Assembly: GCA_009691195.1 (NCBI GenBank)
Contig: SHVA01000006.1
Location: forward strand, 1 to 64,000
Source of the DNA: Solirubrobacterales bacterium
GTDB taxonomy: Bacteria > Actinomycetota > Thermoleophilia > Solirubrobacterales > 70-9
DNA: 64,000 nucleotides
Direction of reading: 5' to 3'
Shown here piece by piece: positions 19,127 through 28,206 of this stretch. The translations under genes were made by a program, and so were the position numbers. The notes below the pieces were generated by a model, which saw only the letters and a list, made by a program, of their open reading frames with translations, did not search any database and was not told the origin of the DNA. How positions within the stretch are numbered: position 1 is the stretch's first letter; the number at the start of each line of letters is the position of its first letter.

Positions 19127-21673
19127 ATGGACGTGGAGCGCCGAAAGACCCTGGAAAGCACGACTCGCTGGGATCCCGGCGAGGTCGAGCAGCGCGTCTT
19201 CTCGAGCTGGATGGACGGGGGGTACTTCCACCCACCCGCCGACGGCGCGCCCGAGGAGAACTACTCGATCGCGATCCCCCCGCCCAACGTCACGGGCGCC
19301 CTGCACATGGGCCACGCCCTCAACGGCTCGATCCAGGACGCCCTGATCCGGATCAACCGGATGCGGGGGCGCAGGGCGCTCTGGGTGCTCGGCACCGACC
19401 ACGCGGGGATCGGGACGCAGGCCGTGGTCGAGAAGGAGCTGGCGAAGGAGGGGACCTCTCGCCACGAGCTTGGGCGTGAGGAGTTCACCAAGCGCGTCTG
19501 GGAGTGGAAACAGCTCTATGGCGCGAAGATCGTCGAGCAGTTCAAGCGCCTGGGGGCATCCTGCGACTACGAGCGCGAGCGCTTCACCCTCGACGAGGGC
19601 TACGTCGCCGCCGTCTACCGCGTCTTCACGAAGCTCTACGAGAAGGGCCAGGTGTATCGGGACGACTACCTCGTCAACTGGGACCCGGGCCTGCAATCGG
19701 CGGTCTCCGACCTCGAGGTCGAGAACCGCGAGGTGACCGACACCCTCTATGAGATCGCCTATCCGCTCGCCGACGGTGGTGAGCTGGTCGTGGCCACGGT
19801 GCGGCCCGAGACGATGCTCGCCGACACCGCCGTGGCCGTGAACCCGAAGGACGCCCGCTACGCGGACGCGGTCGGCAAGAGCGCGACCCTGCCACTGGTG
19901 GGCCGCGAGCTGCCGGTGATCGCCGACGATCACGTTGATGTCGAGTTCGGCACCGGCGCCCTCAAGATCACGCCCGGCCACGACGCCAACGACTTCGAGA
20001 TCGGGCGCGAGCACGGGCTCGAGCTGATCTCGGTGATCGGCGAGGACGGCCGAATCACCGACGCCGCTCCGGAGCGCTTCGTCGGGATGGCCGTCGCCGA
20101 GGCCCAGTCGGCCGTTGTCGATGAGCTTCGGGAGCAGGGCCTGCTCCGCGGCGAGGAGCCCTACACGCACTCCGTCCCCTTCTCCCACCGCTCGGGTGAG
20201 CGGATCGAGCCGCTGATCTCGCTCCAGTGGTTCTGCCGGATGGACGAGATGGCCAAGCCGGCGATCGAGGCGGTCAAGGATGGTCGCGTCCGCTTCACGC
20301 CCGAGGCCCAGGGTGAGGTCTACCTCGACTGGATGGAGCGGATCCGCCCCTGGTGCATCTCGCGCCAGCTCTGGTGGGGCCACCGGCTGCCGGTCTGGTA
20401 CCGCGGCGAGGAGACCTACGTGGGCGAGGCGGCCCCCGAGGGAGAGGGCTGGGAGCAGGACTCCGATGTGCTCGACACCTGGTTCAGCTCTGCGCTGTGG
20501 CCGTTCGCCACCCTCGGCTGGCCCGACGCCGACGCAGACGAGTACCGCGCCTTCTTCCCTACCGACGTGCTCTCGACCGCGAGGGACATCATCTTCCTGT
20601 GGGTCGCGCGGATGATCATGACCTCGATCGAGTTCACCGGCGAGGTCCCCTTCAGGGACGTCTACATCCACTCGGTGATCCAGGCGCCCGATGGCCGGAG
20701 GATGTCCAAGAGCCTCGGCACCGGGATCGACCCCGTGGAGGAGATCTCCGAGCACGGCGCCGACGCCCTCCGCTTCGGGCTGCTCGCGATGTCCTCGACC
20801 CAGGACGTCCGCTACTCCGCGGCGCGGGTGCAGCAGGGCCGTGACCTCGCCAACAAGATCTGGAACGCCTCGCGGCTGATCCTCCTCAACGCGCGCGACG
20901 ATGTCGAGCCCGGACCGCGCAGCGAGCGGGTCGAGGACCGCTGGATCGCCTCGCGCCTGCAGCGGACGATTGCGTCGGTCACGGCGAAGGTGGAGGTCTA
21001 CGACTTCGCCCATGCGGTACTCGAGCTCTACGACTTCTTCTGGTCGGAGCTGTGCGACTGGTACCTGGAGATCGCCAAGCCGCGGCTCTACGACGGGGAT
21101 GAGGACGCGTCGGCGAGCCTGCTCTGGGCGCTCGAGCAGGTGCTCGCGCTGGCCCACCCCTTCATGCCGTTCGTGACCGAGGAGGTCTACGGCTACATGC
21201 CCGCACGTTCCTCGGATGCCCTCGTGGTCCACGCCTTCGCCGCCGCGGACGAGGGGCTGATCGATGCGGCGGCCGAGGGGGAGATCGGTGAGGCGATCGA
21301 GCTGACCCGCGGGCTGCGACGCTGGCGCGACCTCGCGGGGGTGCCCGCCGGCAAGGTGTTGGCCGCGCGCTCGGAGGGCGATTCGCCCCACGAGCTGGTC
21401 GCGAGGCTCGCGCGCATCGATCTCGGCGATGGCGACGGAGCAGCGATTGCCGCCGTCGGGGGGGTGGAGTTGCTCGAGACCGACGGGGTCGATCCCGAGG
21501 CGGTGAGGGCCCGGATCGACGAGAGGCGGACCAAGCTCCGGGCCGAGGTCGCCCGCGGTGAGGGGAAGCTCGCCAACGAGAGGTTCGTCGCCAAGGCCCC
21601 GGCCGACGTCGTGGACGCCGAGCGCGAGAAGCTCGACGCCTACAGGGCTGAGCTCGAGGAGATCTCGCCATGA
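19127..21673 (+). CDS. valS: valyl-tRNA synthetase
   Basis: An 848-residue class I synthetase. The HIGH-type motif is ALHMGHAL after PPPNVTG. The editing domain is large, and KMSKS appears as RRMSKSLG near residue 525. A C-terminal coiled-coil arm follows (about 785-848: RARIDERRTKLRAEVARGEG). It charges tRNA-Val and edits misactivated Thr in the cytoplasm. Length fits the shorter bacterial type. folC follows within 8 nt, as in many Gram-positive genomes. Confidence 0.97.
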   Translation: MDVERRKTLESTTRWDPGEVEQRVFSSWMDGGYFHPPADGAPEENYSIAIPPPNVTGALHMGHALNGSIQDALIRINRMRGRRALWVLGTDHAGIGTQAVVEKELAKEGTSRHELGREEFTKRVWEWKQLYGAKIVEQFKRLGASCDYERERFTLDEGYVAAVYRVFTKLYEKGQVYRDDYLVNWDPGLQSAVSDLEVENREVTDTLYEIAYPLADGGELVVATVRPETMLADTAVAVNPKDARYADAVGKSATLPLVGRELPVIADDHVDVEFGTGALKITPGHDANDFEIGREHGLELISVIGEDGRITDAAPERFVGMAVAEAQSAVVDELREQGLLRGEEPYTHSVPFSHRSGERIEPLISLQWFCRMDEMAKPAIEAVKDGRVRFTPEAQGEVYLDWMERIRPWCISRQLWWGHRLPVWYRGEETYVGEAAPEGEGWEQDSDVLDTWFSSALWPFATLGWPDADADEYRAFFPTDVLSTARDIIFLWVARMIMTSIEFTGEVPFRDVYIHSVIQAPDGRRMSKSLGTGIDPVEEISEHGADALRFGLLAMSSTQDVRYSAARVQQGRDLANKIWNASRLILLNARDDVEPGPRSERVEDRWIASRLQRTIASVTAKVEVYDFAHAVLELYDFFWSELCDWYLEIAKPRLYDGDEDASASLLWALEQVLALAHPFMPFVTEEVYGYMPARSSDALVVHAFAAADEGLIDAAAEGEIGEAIELTRGLRRWRDLAGVPAGKVLAARSEGDSPHELVARLARIDLGDGDGAAIAAVGGVELLETDGVDPEAVRARIDERRTKLRAEVARGEGKLANERFVAKAPADVVDAEREKLDAYRAELEEISP

Positions 21674-21680
21674 GCAGGGG

Positions 21681-22925
21681 GTGAGCAGGGCCGAGGAGAT
21701 CCTCGCCGCCCGCGAGCCGATCGGCTGGCGGCTGGGGCTCGAGCGGATGCGGCGGCTCTGCACGCTGCTCGGGATGCCCCAGCACCGCTTCGCTTCGATC
21801 CACGTGGTCGGGACCAACGGCAAGACGTCGGTGACCCGGATGACCGCGGCGCTGCTCGAGGCCCACGGGGTCGCCGCCGGCGCCTACCTGTCCCCCCACA
21901 TCAACTCCTGGCGCGAGCGCATCCTGATCCGGGGCGAGCCGATCGGTGAGCCGGCCTTCGACGAGGCGATGGAGAGGGTCGAGGAGGCCGCCCTGATCGC
22001 GGACCGCTCGGCCGGCGACGAGGGGCCCGTGACGCAGTTCGAGCTGGCGACGGCGGCCGCCTTCTGGGCGTTGGCCGCGGCCAAGGTGGAGGTCGGGGTG
22101 ATCGAGGCCGGGCTCGGCGGCAGGCTCGATGCGACGAACGTGATCCCGTCGAAGCTCACCGTCCTCACCTCCATCGGCCTGGACCACACCGACTGGCTGG
22201 GCGAGACCAGGGAGGAGATCGCTGCCGAGAAGCTGGCGGTCCTGCGCGGCCACACGACCCTGATTCACGGCGAGTTGCCGCCGGAGGTCGAGCCCGTGGT
22301 CGAGCTCGAGCTGACCGACAAGCACGCACTCCGGCTCTTCGCACGGCCCGACTCTGCCGCCGGGCCAGCGCCCGGCTACCCATTGCGGAACTGGGCCCTC
22401 GCCCAGGCTGCGACCGAGGCGATGCTCGAACGGATCGACGACGACGCGGTGGGCCGGGCCCGGAGGGAGCTGAGCATCCCCGGCCGCGCCGAGCGGATCG
22501 ACGGTGACCCGCCCCGGATACTCGACGCGGCACACAACGCCCAGGGCGCCCTGGCGCTCGCTCAGCTCCTGCCCGAGCTGTCGAAGGGGCGGCCGGTCAT
22601 CTGCTGCCTTGCGGTGCTCGCGGACAAGGACGCGGGTGAGATCGTTCGCGCCCTCGCCCCGGCCTGCGAAGCCTTCGTCTGCACCGAGGTGCCGCCCGAG
22701 GCGATCGAGGGTTCCGGGCGGCCCGGAGGGCAGTCGGTTGCGGCTGCGGACCTGGCCCGGGAGGTCACGGGCGCGGGCGGGGAGGCCGAGGCGCTGGTCA
22801 CCCCGCTGAAGGCATGGGCGCGTGCGCTTGATCTTGCGAGGGAGCGGCGCGGGGTGGCGCTCGCGACGGGTTCTCACTACCTTCTCGGGTGCCTGTGGAC
22901 CGAGAGGCACGCTCAGAGCTCTTGA
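21681..22925 (+). CDS. folC: bifunctional folylpolyglutamate/dihydrofolate synthase
   Basis: A 414-residue Mur-ligase-fold enzyme. It has the ATP loop VVGTNGKTSV near residue 47, LSPHINSWRERI, GLGGRLDATN and LDAAHNAQGA. GTG 21681 is chosen because it lies just after the valS stop and because the longer ORF from 21558 would overlap valS by 116 nt. FolC adds glutamate to dihydropteroate and/or folates using ATP. A 28-residue membrane ORF follows directly. Confidence 0.92.
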   Translation: MSRAEEILAAREPIGWRLGLERMRRLCTLLGMPQHRFASIHVVGTNGKTSVTRMTAALLEAHGVAAGAYLSPHINSWRERILIRGEPIGEPAFDEAMERVEEAALIADRSAGDEGPVTQFELATAAAFWALAAAKVEVGVIEAGLGGRLDATNVIPSKLTVLTSIGLDHTDWLGETREEIAAEKLAVLRGHTTLIHGELPPEVEPVVELELTDKHALRLFARPDSAAGPAPGYPLRNWALAQAATEAMLERIDDDAVGRARRELSIPGRAERIDGDPPRILDAAHNAQGALALAQLLPELSKGRPVICCLAVLADKDAGEIVRALAPACEAFVCTEVPPEAIEGSGRPGGQSVAAADLAREVTGAGGEAEALVTPLKAWARALDLARERRGVALATGSHYLLGCLWTERHAQSS

Positions 22926-22927
22926 CG

Positions 22928-23014
22928 ATGATGTTGCTGGTGGCGTTCGTCGTCGCCGCGGTTATCCTCGTCTTCTTCGCGGTCGGCTACGTCTTCGGGT
23001 TGCTGTTCCTGTAG
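22928..23014 (+). CDS. 28-residue single-span membrane protein
   Basis: The ORF from ATG 22928 to TAG 23014 is almost purely hydrophobic (LLVAFVVAAVILVFFAVGY, then VFGLLFL), with one membrane span and no charged residues. An alternative TTG at 22922 overlaps the folC stop (TTGA), which would couple the two. Composition and position between folC and the zinc-ribbon gene argue for a real small protein. There is no family name I can attach. Confidence 0.5.
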   Translation: MMLLVAFVVAAVILVFFAVGYVFGLLFL

Positions 23015-23091
23015 GCAGCGCCGCGCGCAGGGGTTGAGATACCCGTAACGAAGTAGACTGCGGCGGTTCTGGCCACCCCAGGCCACTTCCC

Positions 23092-23814
23092 ATGCAACTA
23101 GCGATATTCGGCATAGACGGCGGCGCCCTGAGCATCGCCATCAACCTCCTGGTTCTTTTCCTGGTGGTTTGCTACCTGGCGCTCATCTACTGGACGTACC
23201 TGGATGCCAGGCGCCGGATCGAGGACCCGGTCCTGATCGCATGCGCCGCCGCCGCCTCGCTCTTCCCCTTCGTGGGCACGGTCGTCTATACGATCCTGCG
23301 CCCGCCCGAGTTCATCGAGGACCGCCACGAGCGAGAGCTCGAGCTGAGGGCCGCGGAGCTCAGGCTGCGGCAGCTGATCGAGCAGTCCTGTCCCTACTGC
23401 GAGTATCCGATCGAGCGCAACTACCTGCGCTGCCCCAACTGCGAGCGCCGGCTTCGTGGCCCCTGCCGCAAGTGCCGCAAGCCGCTCGACCCAAAGTGGG
23501 GCGTATGCCCGTACTGCGAGACCGAGGTGCGAAAGCAGAGCGGCGAGCGCCGCGAGCGCGCTCGTCGCGAGGAGCGCTCGGGGAGCCCCCGCGCCCGTGA
23601 ATCCGGCGAGCGATCCTCGGGCTTTTCCTCGGGTTCGCGCAGCTCCTCGGGCTCCGGCGGCTCCGGCCGTTCCAGCTCGCGCTCCGGTGCCTCCGGCGAT
23701 CGCAGCGACAAGCCTCGGCGGGACCCGGACCGACCCTCGGTCAGGGTTCAGGGGCGCTCGGAGGAACGCTCCGGCGGCTCCGGCGGCAGCGGCTCGACCC
23801 GGACCAGCTCGTAG
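23092..23814 (+). CDS. membrane-anchored double zinc-ribbon protein
   Basis: A 240-residue protein. There are two membrane segments near residues 12-32 and 43-68. Cys-pair zinc ribbons follow (CPYCEYPI, CPNCERRL, CRKCRKPL, CPYCETEV), about residues 100-145. After residue 150 comes a disordered, strongly basic and Ser/Gly-rich tail (SSGSGGSGRSSSRS). The four CxxC pairs resemble DZANK-type ribbons. Function unknown; a tail of this kind often binds nucleic acid or the membrane surface, which is inference. A TAGACT hexamer upstream (about 23053) could be a -10. Confidence 0.75.
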   Translation: MQLAIFGIDGGALSIAINLLVLFLVVCYLALIYWTYLDARRRIEDPVLIACAAAASLFPFVGTVVYTILRPPEFIEDRHERELELRAAELRLRQLIEQSCPYCEYPIERNYLRCPNCERRLRGPCRKCRKPLDPKWGVCPYCETEVRKQSGERRERARREERSGSPRARESGERSSGFSSGSRSSSGSGGSGRSSSRSGASGDRSDKPRRDPDRPSVRVQGRSEERSGGSGGSGSTRTSS

Positions 23815-23851
23815 CTTCGTCTGGACCTCGATCCTGTAGCTTCTCGCGCCC

Positions 23852-24256
23852 GTGGAACGCACCCTGATCCTGATCAAGCCCGACGCCTTCGAGCGCGGCT
23901 TCAGCGGCGAGATCATCGACCGCCTGGAGCGCAAGGGGCTGAAGCCCGTTGCGATCAAGCTGATGACCGCCGACACCGACACCGCCAACACCCACTACGC
24001 CGAGCACGCCGAGAAGCCGTTCTTCGGCGAGCTGGTTTCGTTCATCACCGGCGGGCCGCTGGTGGCGATGGTGCTCGAGGGCAACCGGGCGGTCGAGGCC
24101 GCCAGGCAGCTGATCGGCGCGACCGATCCCGTCGAGGCGGCTCCGGGGTCGATCCGGGGGGACTTCGCCACCGAGGTCACCTTCAACCTCGTGCATGGGT
24201 CCGACTCCGAGGAGTCGGCCGAGCGCGAGATCGGGATCTGGTTCCCCGAGCTGTAG
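23852..24256 (+). CDS. ndk: nucleoside diphosphate kinase
   Basis: A 134-residue enzyme from GTG 23852. It starts [12 protein letters not shown], with the Lys that binds nucleotide phosphates, and carries the active-site His115 in NLVHGSDS. It transfers the gamma phosphate between nucleoside triphosphates and diphosphates. TAGCTT lies 9 nt upstream of the start. maf follows 20 nt downstream. Confidence 0.96.
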   Translation: MERTLILIKPDAFERGFSGEIIDRLERKGLKPVAIKLMTADTDTANTHYAEHAEKPFFGELVSFITGGPLVAMVLEGNRAVEAARQLIGATDPVEAAPGSIRGDFATEVTFNLVHGSDSEESAEREIGIWFPEL

Positions 24257-24276
24257 GCGCTCGGCCGGCGGTTCCG

Positions 24277-24849
24277 GTGAAGATCGTCCTCGCGTCCGGG
24301 TCGCCCCAGAGGCGAGCCCTTCTGGAGGCGCTGGGTGTGAAGTTCGACGTGGTCGAGCCGAATGTCACCGAGCTGAGCGAGGGGGAGCCGCAAAGCGTTG
24401 TGCTCGAGAACGCGCTGCTTAAGGCGAGGAAGGTTGCGCGGGGGCATCCGGGTGCCTTGGTGATCGGCGCCGACACCGAGGTCGCGATCGACGGCGGGGT
24501 ACTGGGCCAGCCGGCCGACCGCGAGCACGCGCTTGAGATGCTCCGGCTGCTTGTGGGCCGCACGCACGAGGTCCTGGGAGGCCTCGCCGTGATCTCGCCG
24601 GAGGGCGAGCGCTCGGCGGTGGCGCGGACCTCGGTCAGCTTCGCCCTGGCCGACGAGGCGCTGCTCGAGGCCTACCTTGATTTCGGCGAGTGGCCGGGCC
24701 GGGCCGGCGGCTACGCGATTCAGGGGCTGGGGTCGGCCCTGGTGGAGCGAGTGGACGGGGATCTCGCCAACGTGATCGGGCTACCGGTCAGTTTGTTGCT
24801 CGAAATGACGCCTTTAGACGGCATTGACCGCCCGCTGCGGGAGTCTTAG
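24277..24849 (+). CDS. maf: Maf-like nucleotide pyrophosphatase
   Basis: A 190-residue protein from GTG 24277. It starts KIVLASGSPQRRALLEALG, the Maf/Ham1 signature, with IGADTEVAIDGGVLGQPA and GGYAIQGLGS later. Maf proteins hydrolyse non-canonical or standard nucleoside triphosphates to monophosphates and are linked to septum and shape control. Position between ndk and mreC matches the usual Maf/Mre neighbourhood. ADTEV replaces the more common ADTVV. Confidence 0.92.
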   Translation: MKIVLASGSPQRRALLEALGVKFDVVEPNVTELSEGEPQSVVLENALLKARKVARGHPGALVIGADTEVAIDGGVLGQPADREHALEMLRLLVGRTHEVLGGLAVISPEGERSAVARTSVSFALADEALLEAYLDFGEWPGRAGGYAIQGLGSALVERVDGDLANVIGLPVSLLLEMTPLDGIDRPLRES

Positions 24850-24852
24850 GGT

Positions 24853-25749
24853 ATGTATCGCCGTCAGGTGCGCCGCCGCAGGGCGGTTCTGCTGTTGCTG
24901 GTCGCGGTCTCGCTGACCCTGTTCAGCCTGTTCTTCCGGGAGGGCTCCTCCGGGGGGCCGCTGCACGGTGTCCAGAGCGTCGTCGCCACGATCTTCAGCC
25001 CCTTCGAGGAGGTGACCGGGCGCGCCCTCAAGCCCGCCCGGGACATGATCAACTGGTTCGACGAGACCTTCGATGCCCGCGGTGAGAACGAGCGCCTGCG
25101 GGGTCAGGTGGGGGAGCTCCGCGACGAGCTCGCCCAGCGGCAGACCGAGCTGGCGCAGCGAAAGGAGCTGGGCAAGCTCGACGCGCTCACCGGCGGCGGC
25201 GTGGTGCCGTCGGGGCAGGAGCCGGTGACGGCGCGCGTTATCGGGCGCTCGCCGACCGTCTGGTACGCGACCGTGACCATCGACAAGGGCTCCAGCGCAG
25301 GGCTCGCCGTGGATGACCCGATCGTCACCGGCGACGGCCTCGCGGGCCGGGTCAGCGCCGTGACCAGGGGCACCTCGCAGGTCACCCTGATCACCGACCC
25401 CGACAGCTCGGTCGCCGCCCGGGTGTTCCCGGGGGGCTCTACCGAGATTCCCGCCGACGCTCCGACCGGAGTGGTCGAGGCGGCGGTGGGCGACCCGAAG
25501 GACCTGCAGCTCAACTTCGTCCAGCGGGGGCCCGACATCAACGAGGGCGACACGGTGGTGACGGCCGGCTTCAGCGTCGGCAACCTCGCCTCCCTGTTCC
25601 CGCCCGGCATCCCCATCGGCGAGATCACCGACAGCTCGCTCGAGGAGCAGCAGGCCTACCAGCGGGTCCACCTGCGTGCCTACGCGGACCTGCGCGACAT
25701 GGAGTTCGTCCAGGCGCTCGTGGATGCCGGCAAGGGGGATGGAGGGTGA
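24853..25749 (+). CDS. mreC: MreC, rod-shape-determining elongasome scaffold
   Basis: A 298-residue protein. It has a basic cytoplasmic N-terminus (YRRQVRRRRA), one membrane helix near residues 11-27, a coiled coil near 75-105 (NERLRGQVGELRDELAQRQ), and a periplasmic beta-barrel region containing VIGRSPTVWYATVTIDKG and GLAGRVSAV. It starts 4 nt after maf and overlaps mreD by 4 nt. MreC links the cytoplasmic filament to PBP2. mreB itself is not in this window. Confidence 0.93.
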   Translation: MYRRQVRRRRAVLLLLVAVSLTLFSLFFREGSSGGPLHGVQSVVATIFSPFEEVTGRALKPARDMINWFDETFDARGENERLRGQVGELRDELAQRQTELAQRKELGKLDALTGGGVVPSGQEPVTARVIGRSPTVWYATVTIDKGSSAGLAVDDPIVTGDGLAGRVSAVTRGTSQVTLITDPDSSVAARVFPGGSTEIPADAPTGVVEAAVGDPKDLQLNFVQRGPDINEGDTVVTAGFSVGNLASLFPPGIPIGEITDSSLEEQQAYQRVHLRAYADLRDMEFVQALVDAGKGDGG

Positions 25750-26303
25750 TCCTCACCCCCCGGATCGTGATCAGGCTGGTGCTGCTGGGCGTGCTGACCG
25801 TGCTCGTCCAGATCTCCTTCTTCGGCAGGCTCAGCCTGATCGGGGCCAGCCCCGACGTGACCCCGCTGGTGGTGATGACGATCGGCCTGCTCGGGGGCAC
25901 GGTCTCGGGCGCCGTTGCCGGGTTCGGCATCGGCCTGTTGCTCGATTGCCTCCTTTTGCAGACGATGGGGGCCTCGGGCCTCGCCCTGCTGGGCGTCGGC
26001 TACATCTCCGGGCGCTACCGCGAGGGCTTCGGGCGCCCACGCAAGAGCGCTGTCGCTCTGCTCGGTGGGGGCCTCACAATGTTCTATGTGACCGCTTTCG
26101 GCGCAATTCAGATCGGCCTCGGGGTCGAGGCCGACGTCAGCGCCCTGGTGATTCGGGACGCGATCGTGAAGTCGGTGCTGGGCGGGCTGCTCGCGGTCCC
26201 GGTCTACCTGGGAATCCGCCTGCTTCTGCGCCCCGCCCTGATCGACGACAGGCCCTCGGCGCGCCGCCCCTTCGCGCCGAGGCCGCTTGATGAGCGGAGC
26301 TGA
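25746..26303 (+). CDS. mreD: MreD, rod-shape membrane protein
   Basis: A 185-residue protein from GTG 25746 with about five membrane helices, starting ILTPRIVIRLVLLGVLTVLV. GFGIGLLLDCLLLQTMGASG is a typical MreD mid-region. It is coupled to mreC at the 5' end and overlaps the PBP2 gene at the 3' end. Its role in elongasome assembly is family knowledge. Confidence 0.88.
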   Translation: MILTPRIVIRLVLLGVLTVLVQISFFGRLSLIGASPDVTPLVVMTIGLLGGTVSGAVAGFGIGLLLDCLLLQTMGASGLALLGVGYISGRYREGFGRPRKSAVALLGGGLTMFYVTAFGAIQIGLGVEADVSALVIRDAIVKSVLGGLLAVPVYLGIRLLLRPALIDDRPSARRPFAPRPLDERS

Positions 26304-28206
26304 GGTGTACCTCCACCGCCCCGACCAGGAGCCGCCTCGGATGACCTCGCAGTTCACGCTACGGGTGGCGATCTTCACCGGCCTCGTGATCGCCGTCTTC
26401 TCGATCATCTTCCTGCGGCTCTGGTACCTCGAGGTCCTCTCGGGTGACCACTACGAGCAGCTGGCCCGGGATAACCGCGTCCGCGAGGTCAGGGTGCCGG
26501 CTCCCCGCGGCGACATCCTCGATCGTGACGGCAAGGTGCTTGTGGAGAACCGCTCCGACCTGGCCCTTCAGATAACCCCGCAGGACCTGCCCAAGCGCCC
26601 CGCAGAGCGGGCCGCGCTGCTGCGGCGGCTGGGCGAAGTCGTCGGGATCACGCCTCAGCAGATCGAGGCCAAGCTCGCCGAGCAGGAGGTGCGCCTGCCC
26701 AACAGCCCGGCGATCATCCGCCAGGGCCTCGGCAGCCAGAAGCTGTTCTACCTGCGGGAGAACCGCACCCGCTTCCCCGGCGTCAACGTCGAGCGGATCT
26801 TCGTCCGCGACTATCGGCAGAGCTCACTCGCGGCGCACCTGCTCGGCAACGTCGGCGAGGTCAACGCCAAGCAGCTCGAGGAGCCCCGCTACCAGACCCT
26901 CCAGCAGGGCGACGTCGTCGGCCAGTCCGGGATCGAGTACGAGTACGACCGCTTCCTCAGGGGCAGGCCGGGGGAGCAGCGCCTCCAGTTCGACGCCCTC
27001 GGGCGCCCCAAGGGCCAGCTCGGCAACACGCCGGCGCGCGCGGGGGAGAACGTCAGGCTGACGATCGACTCCGACCTCCAGGCGACCGGTGAGGCGGCGC
27101 TGGGCTCGTTCGGGCTTCCCGGCGCCTTCGTCGCGATGGACGTGGAGACGGGCGAGGTGCTGGCGCTGGGCTCGACGCCCAGCTTCGACCCGACCTTCTA
27201 CACCAAGCCCCACACCCAGGCCGAGTACAAGGCGTTCGCAGATCGAAAGGACGACCCGTTCACCGACCGGGCGACCCAGAGCGGCTACCCGACGGGCTCG
27301 ACCTTCAAGGCGATCACCGCGACCGCCGCGCTCGAGGACGGCCTGATCACCCCCGAGGAGATCGTGGACGACACCGGCGCCCTCAAGGTGGACACGATCA
27401 CCTTCAAGAACGCGGGCGACGCCGTCAACGGGCCGATCAACATGAGCGACGCGCTCAAGGTCTCATCCGACGTCTACTTCTACAAGCTCGGCCTCGAGGC
27501 GCCCACCGAGGGCAACCACGGCGCGATCCAGGACTGGGCACGCAAGCTCGGGCTCGGCGAGCCGACCGGGATCGACCTGCCGGACGAGAGCACCGGCCTG
27601 GTGCCGACGCCCGTTTGGCGCAACAAGGCCTTCCGCAACCGCGACCCGGACTGCTCTCTGTGCATCGACCGGCCCTGGACGGCCGGCGACAACATCAACC
27701 TCTCGGTCGGCCAGGGCGACCTCCAGGCCGACCCGCTCCAGATGGCGGTCGCCTATGCCGCGATCGCCAACGGCGGCACCGTGCTGCGACCGCACCTCGC
27801 CGAAAGGGTCGAGAGCGTCACCGGCGAAGTCCTGCAGGAGGTACGGCCGGCGCCCAAGCGCAACGTCGACATCTCCAAGGACACGCAATCCACGATCCTG
27901 GGCGGCCTCAGCCGCGCGGCGCAGGAGCCAGGAGGGACCTCCTACCCGGTGTTCGGCAACTTCCCGATCGGGGTCGCCGGCAAGACGGGCACCGCCGAGC
28001 GCGGCGAGCTCCCCGACCAGTCGTGGTACATGGCCCTCGCTCCCTACCCGAATCCGAAGATCGTGGTGGCCGTCACGGTGGAGCGCGGGGGATTCGGCGT
28101 CAACAGCGCCGCACCGATCGCGGCACGCATGCTGGAGAGCTATTTCAAGGTCAAACAGACCCCTCCGGCCGCATCGCCTGATTCCGCCTCTACCCTCACG
28201 GAGTGA
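26290..28206 (+). CDS. mrdA: penicillin-binding protein 2 (elongasome transpeptidase)
   Basis: About 638 residues. A single N-terminal membrane anchor (near residues 27-47) is followed by the PBP dimerisation domain (APRGDILDRDG) and the transpeptidase domain. The domain has the catalytic serine in GSTFK (about residue 337, with Lys340), SSDVYFYK as second motif and AGKTGTAE as KTG. TTG at 26287 is also possible; ATG 26290 is taken. It overlaps mreD by 14 nt and is followed by rodA with a 4-nt overlap. With RodA it makes lateral-wall peptidoglycan. Confidence 0.94.
   Translation: MSGAEVYLHRPDQEPPRMTSQFTLRVAIFTGLVIAVFSIIFLRLWYLEVLSGDHYEQLARDNRVREVRVPAPRGDILDRDGKVLVENRSDLALQITPQDLPKRPAERAALLRRLGEVVGITPQQIEAKLAEQEVRLPNSPAIIRQGLGSQKLFYLRENRTRFPGVNVERIFVRDYRQSSLAAHLLGNVGEVNAKQLEEPRYQTLQQGDVVGQSGIEYEYDRFLRGRPGEQRLQFDALGRPKGQLGNTPARAGENVRLTIDSDLQATGEAALGSFGLPGAFVAMDVETGEVLALGSTPSFDPTFYTKPHTQAEYKAFADRKDDPFTDRATQSGYPTGSTFKAITATAALEDGLITPEEIVDDTGALKVDTITFKNAGDAVNGPINMSDALKVSSDVYFYKLGLEAPTEGNHGAIQDWARKLGLGEPTGIDLPDESTGLVPTPVWRNKAFRNRDPDCSLCIDRPWTAGDNINLSVGQGDLQADPLQMAVAYAAIANGGTVLRPHLAERVESVTGEVLQEVRPAPKRNVDISKDTQSTILGGLSRAAQEPGGTSYPVFGNFPIGVAGKTGTAERGELPDQSWYMALAPYPNPKIVVAVTVERGGFGVNSAAPIAARMLESYFKVKQTPPAASPDSASTLTE

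Noticed and set aside
19112-21823. Long minus-strand ORF of 903 codons opposite valS
   Set aside because: High-GC shadow: low-complexity Arg/Gly/Asp-rich translation, no family motif, and valS on the other strand has full synthetase signatures.
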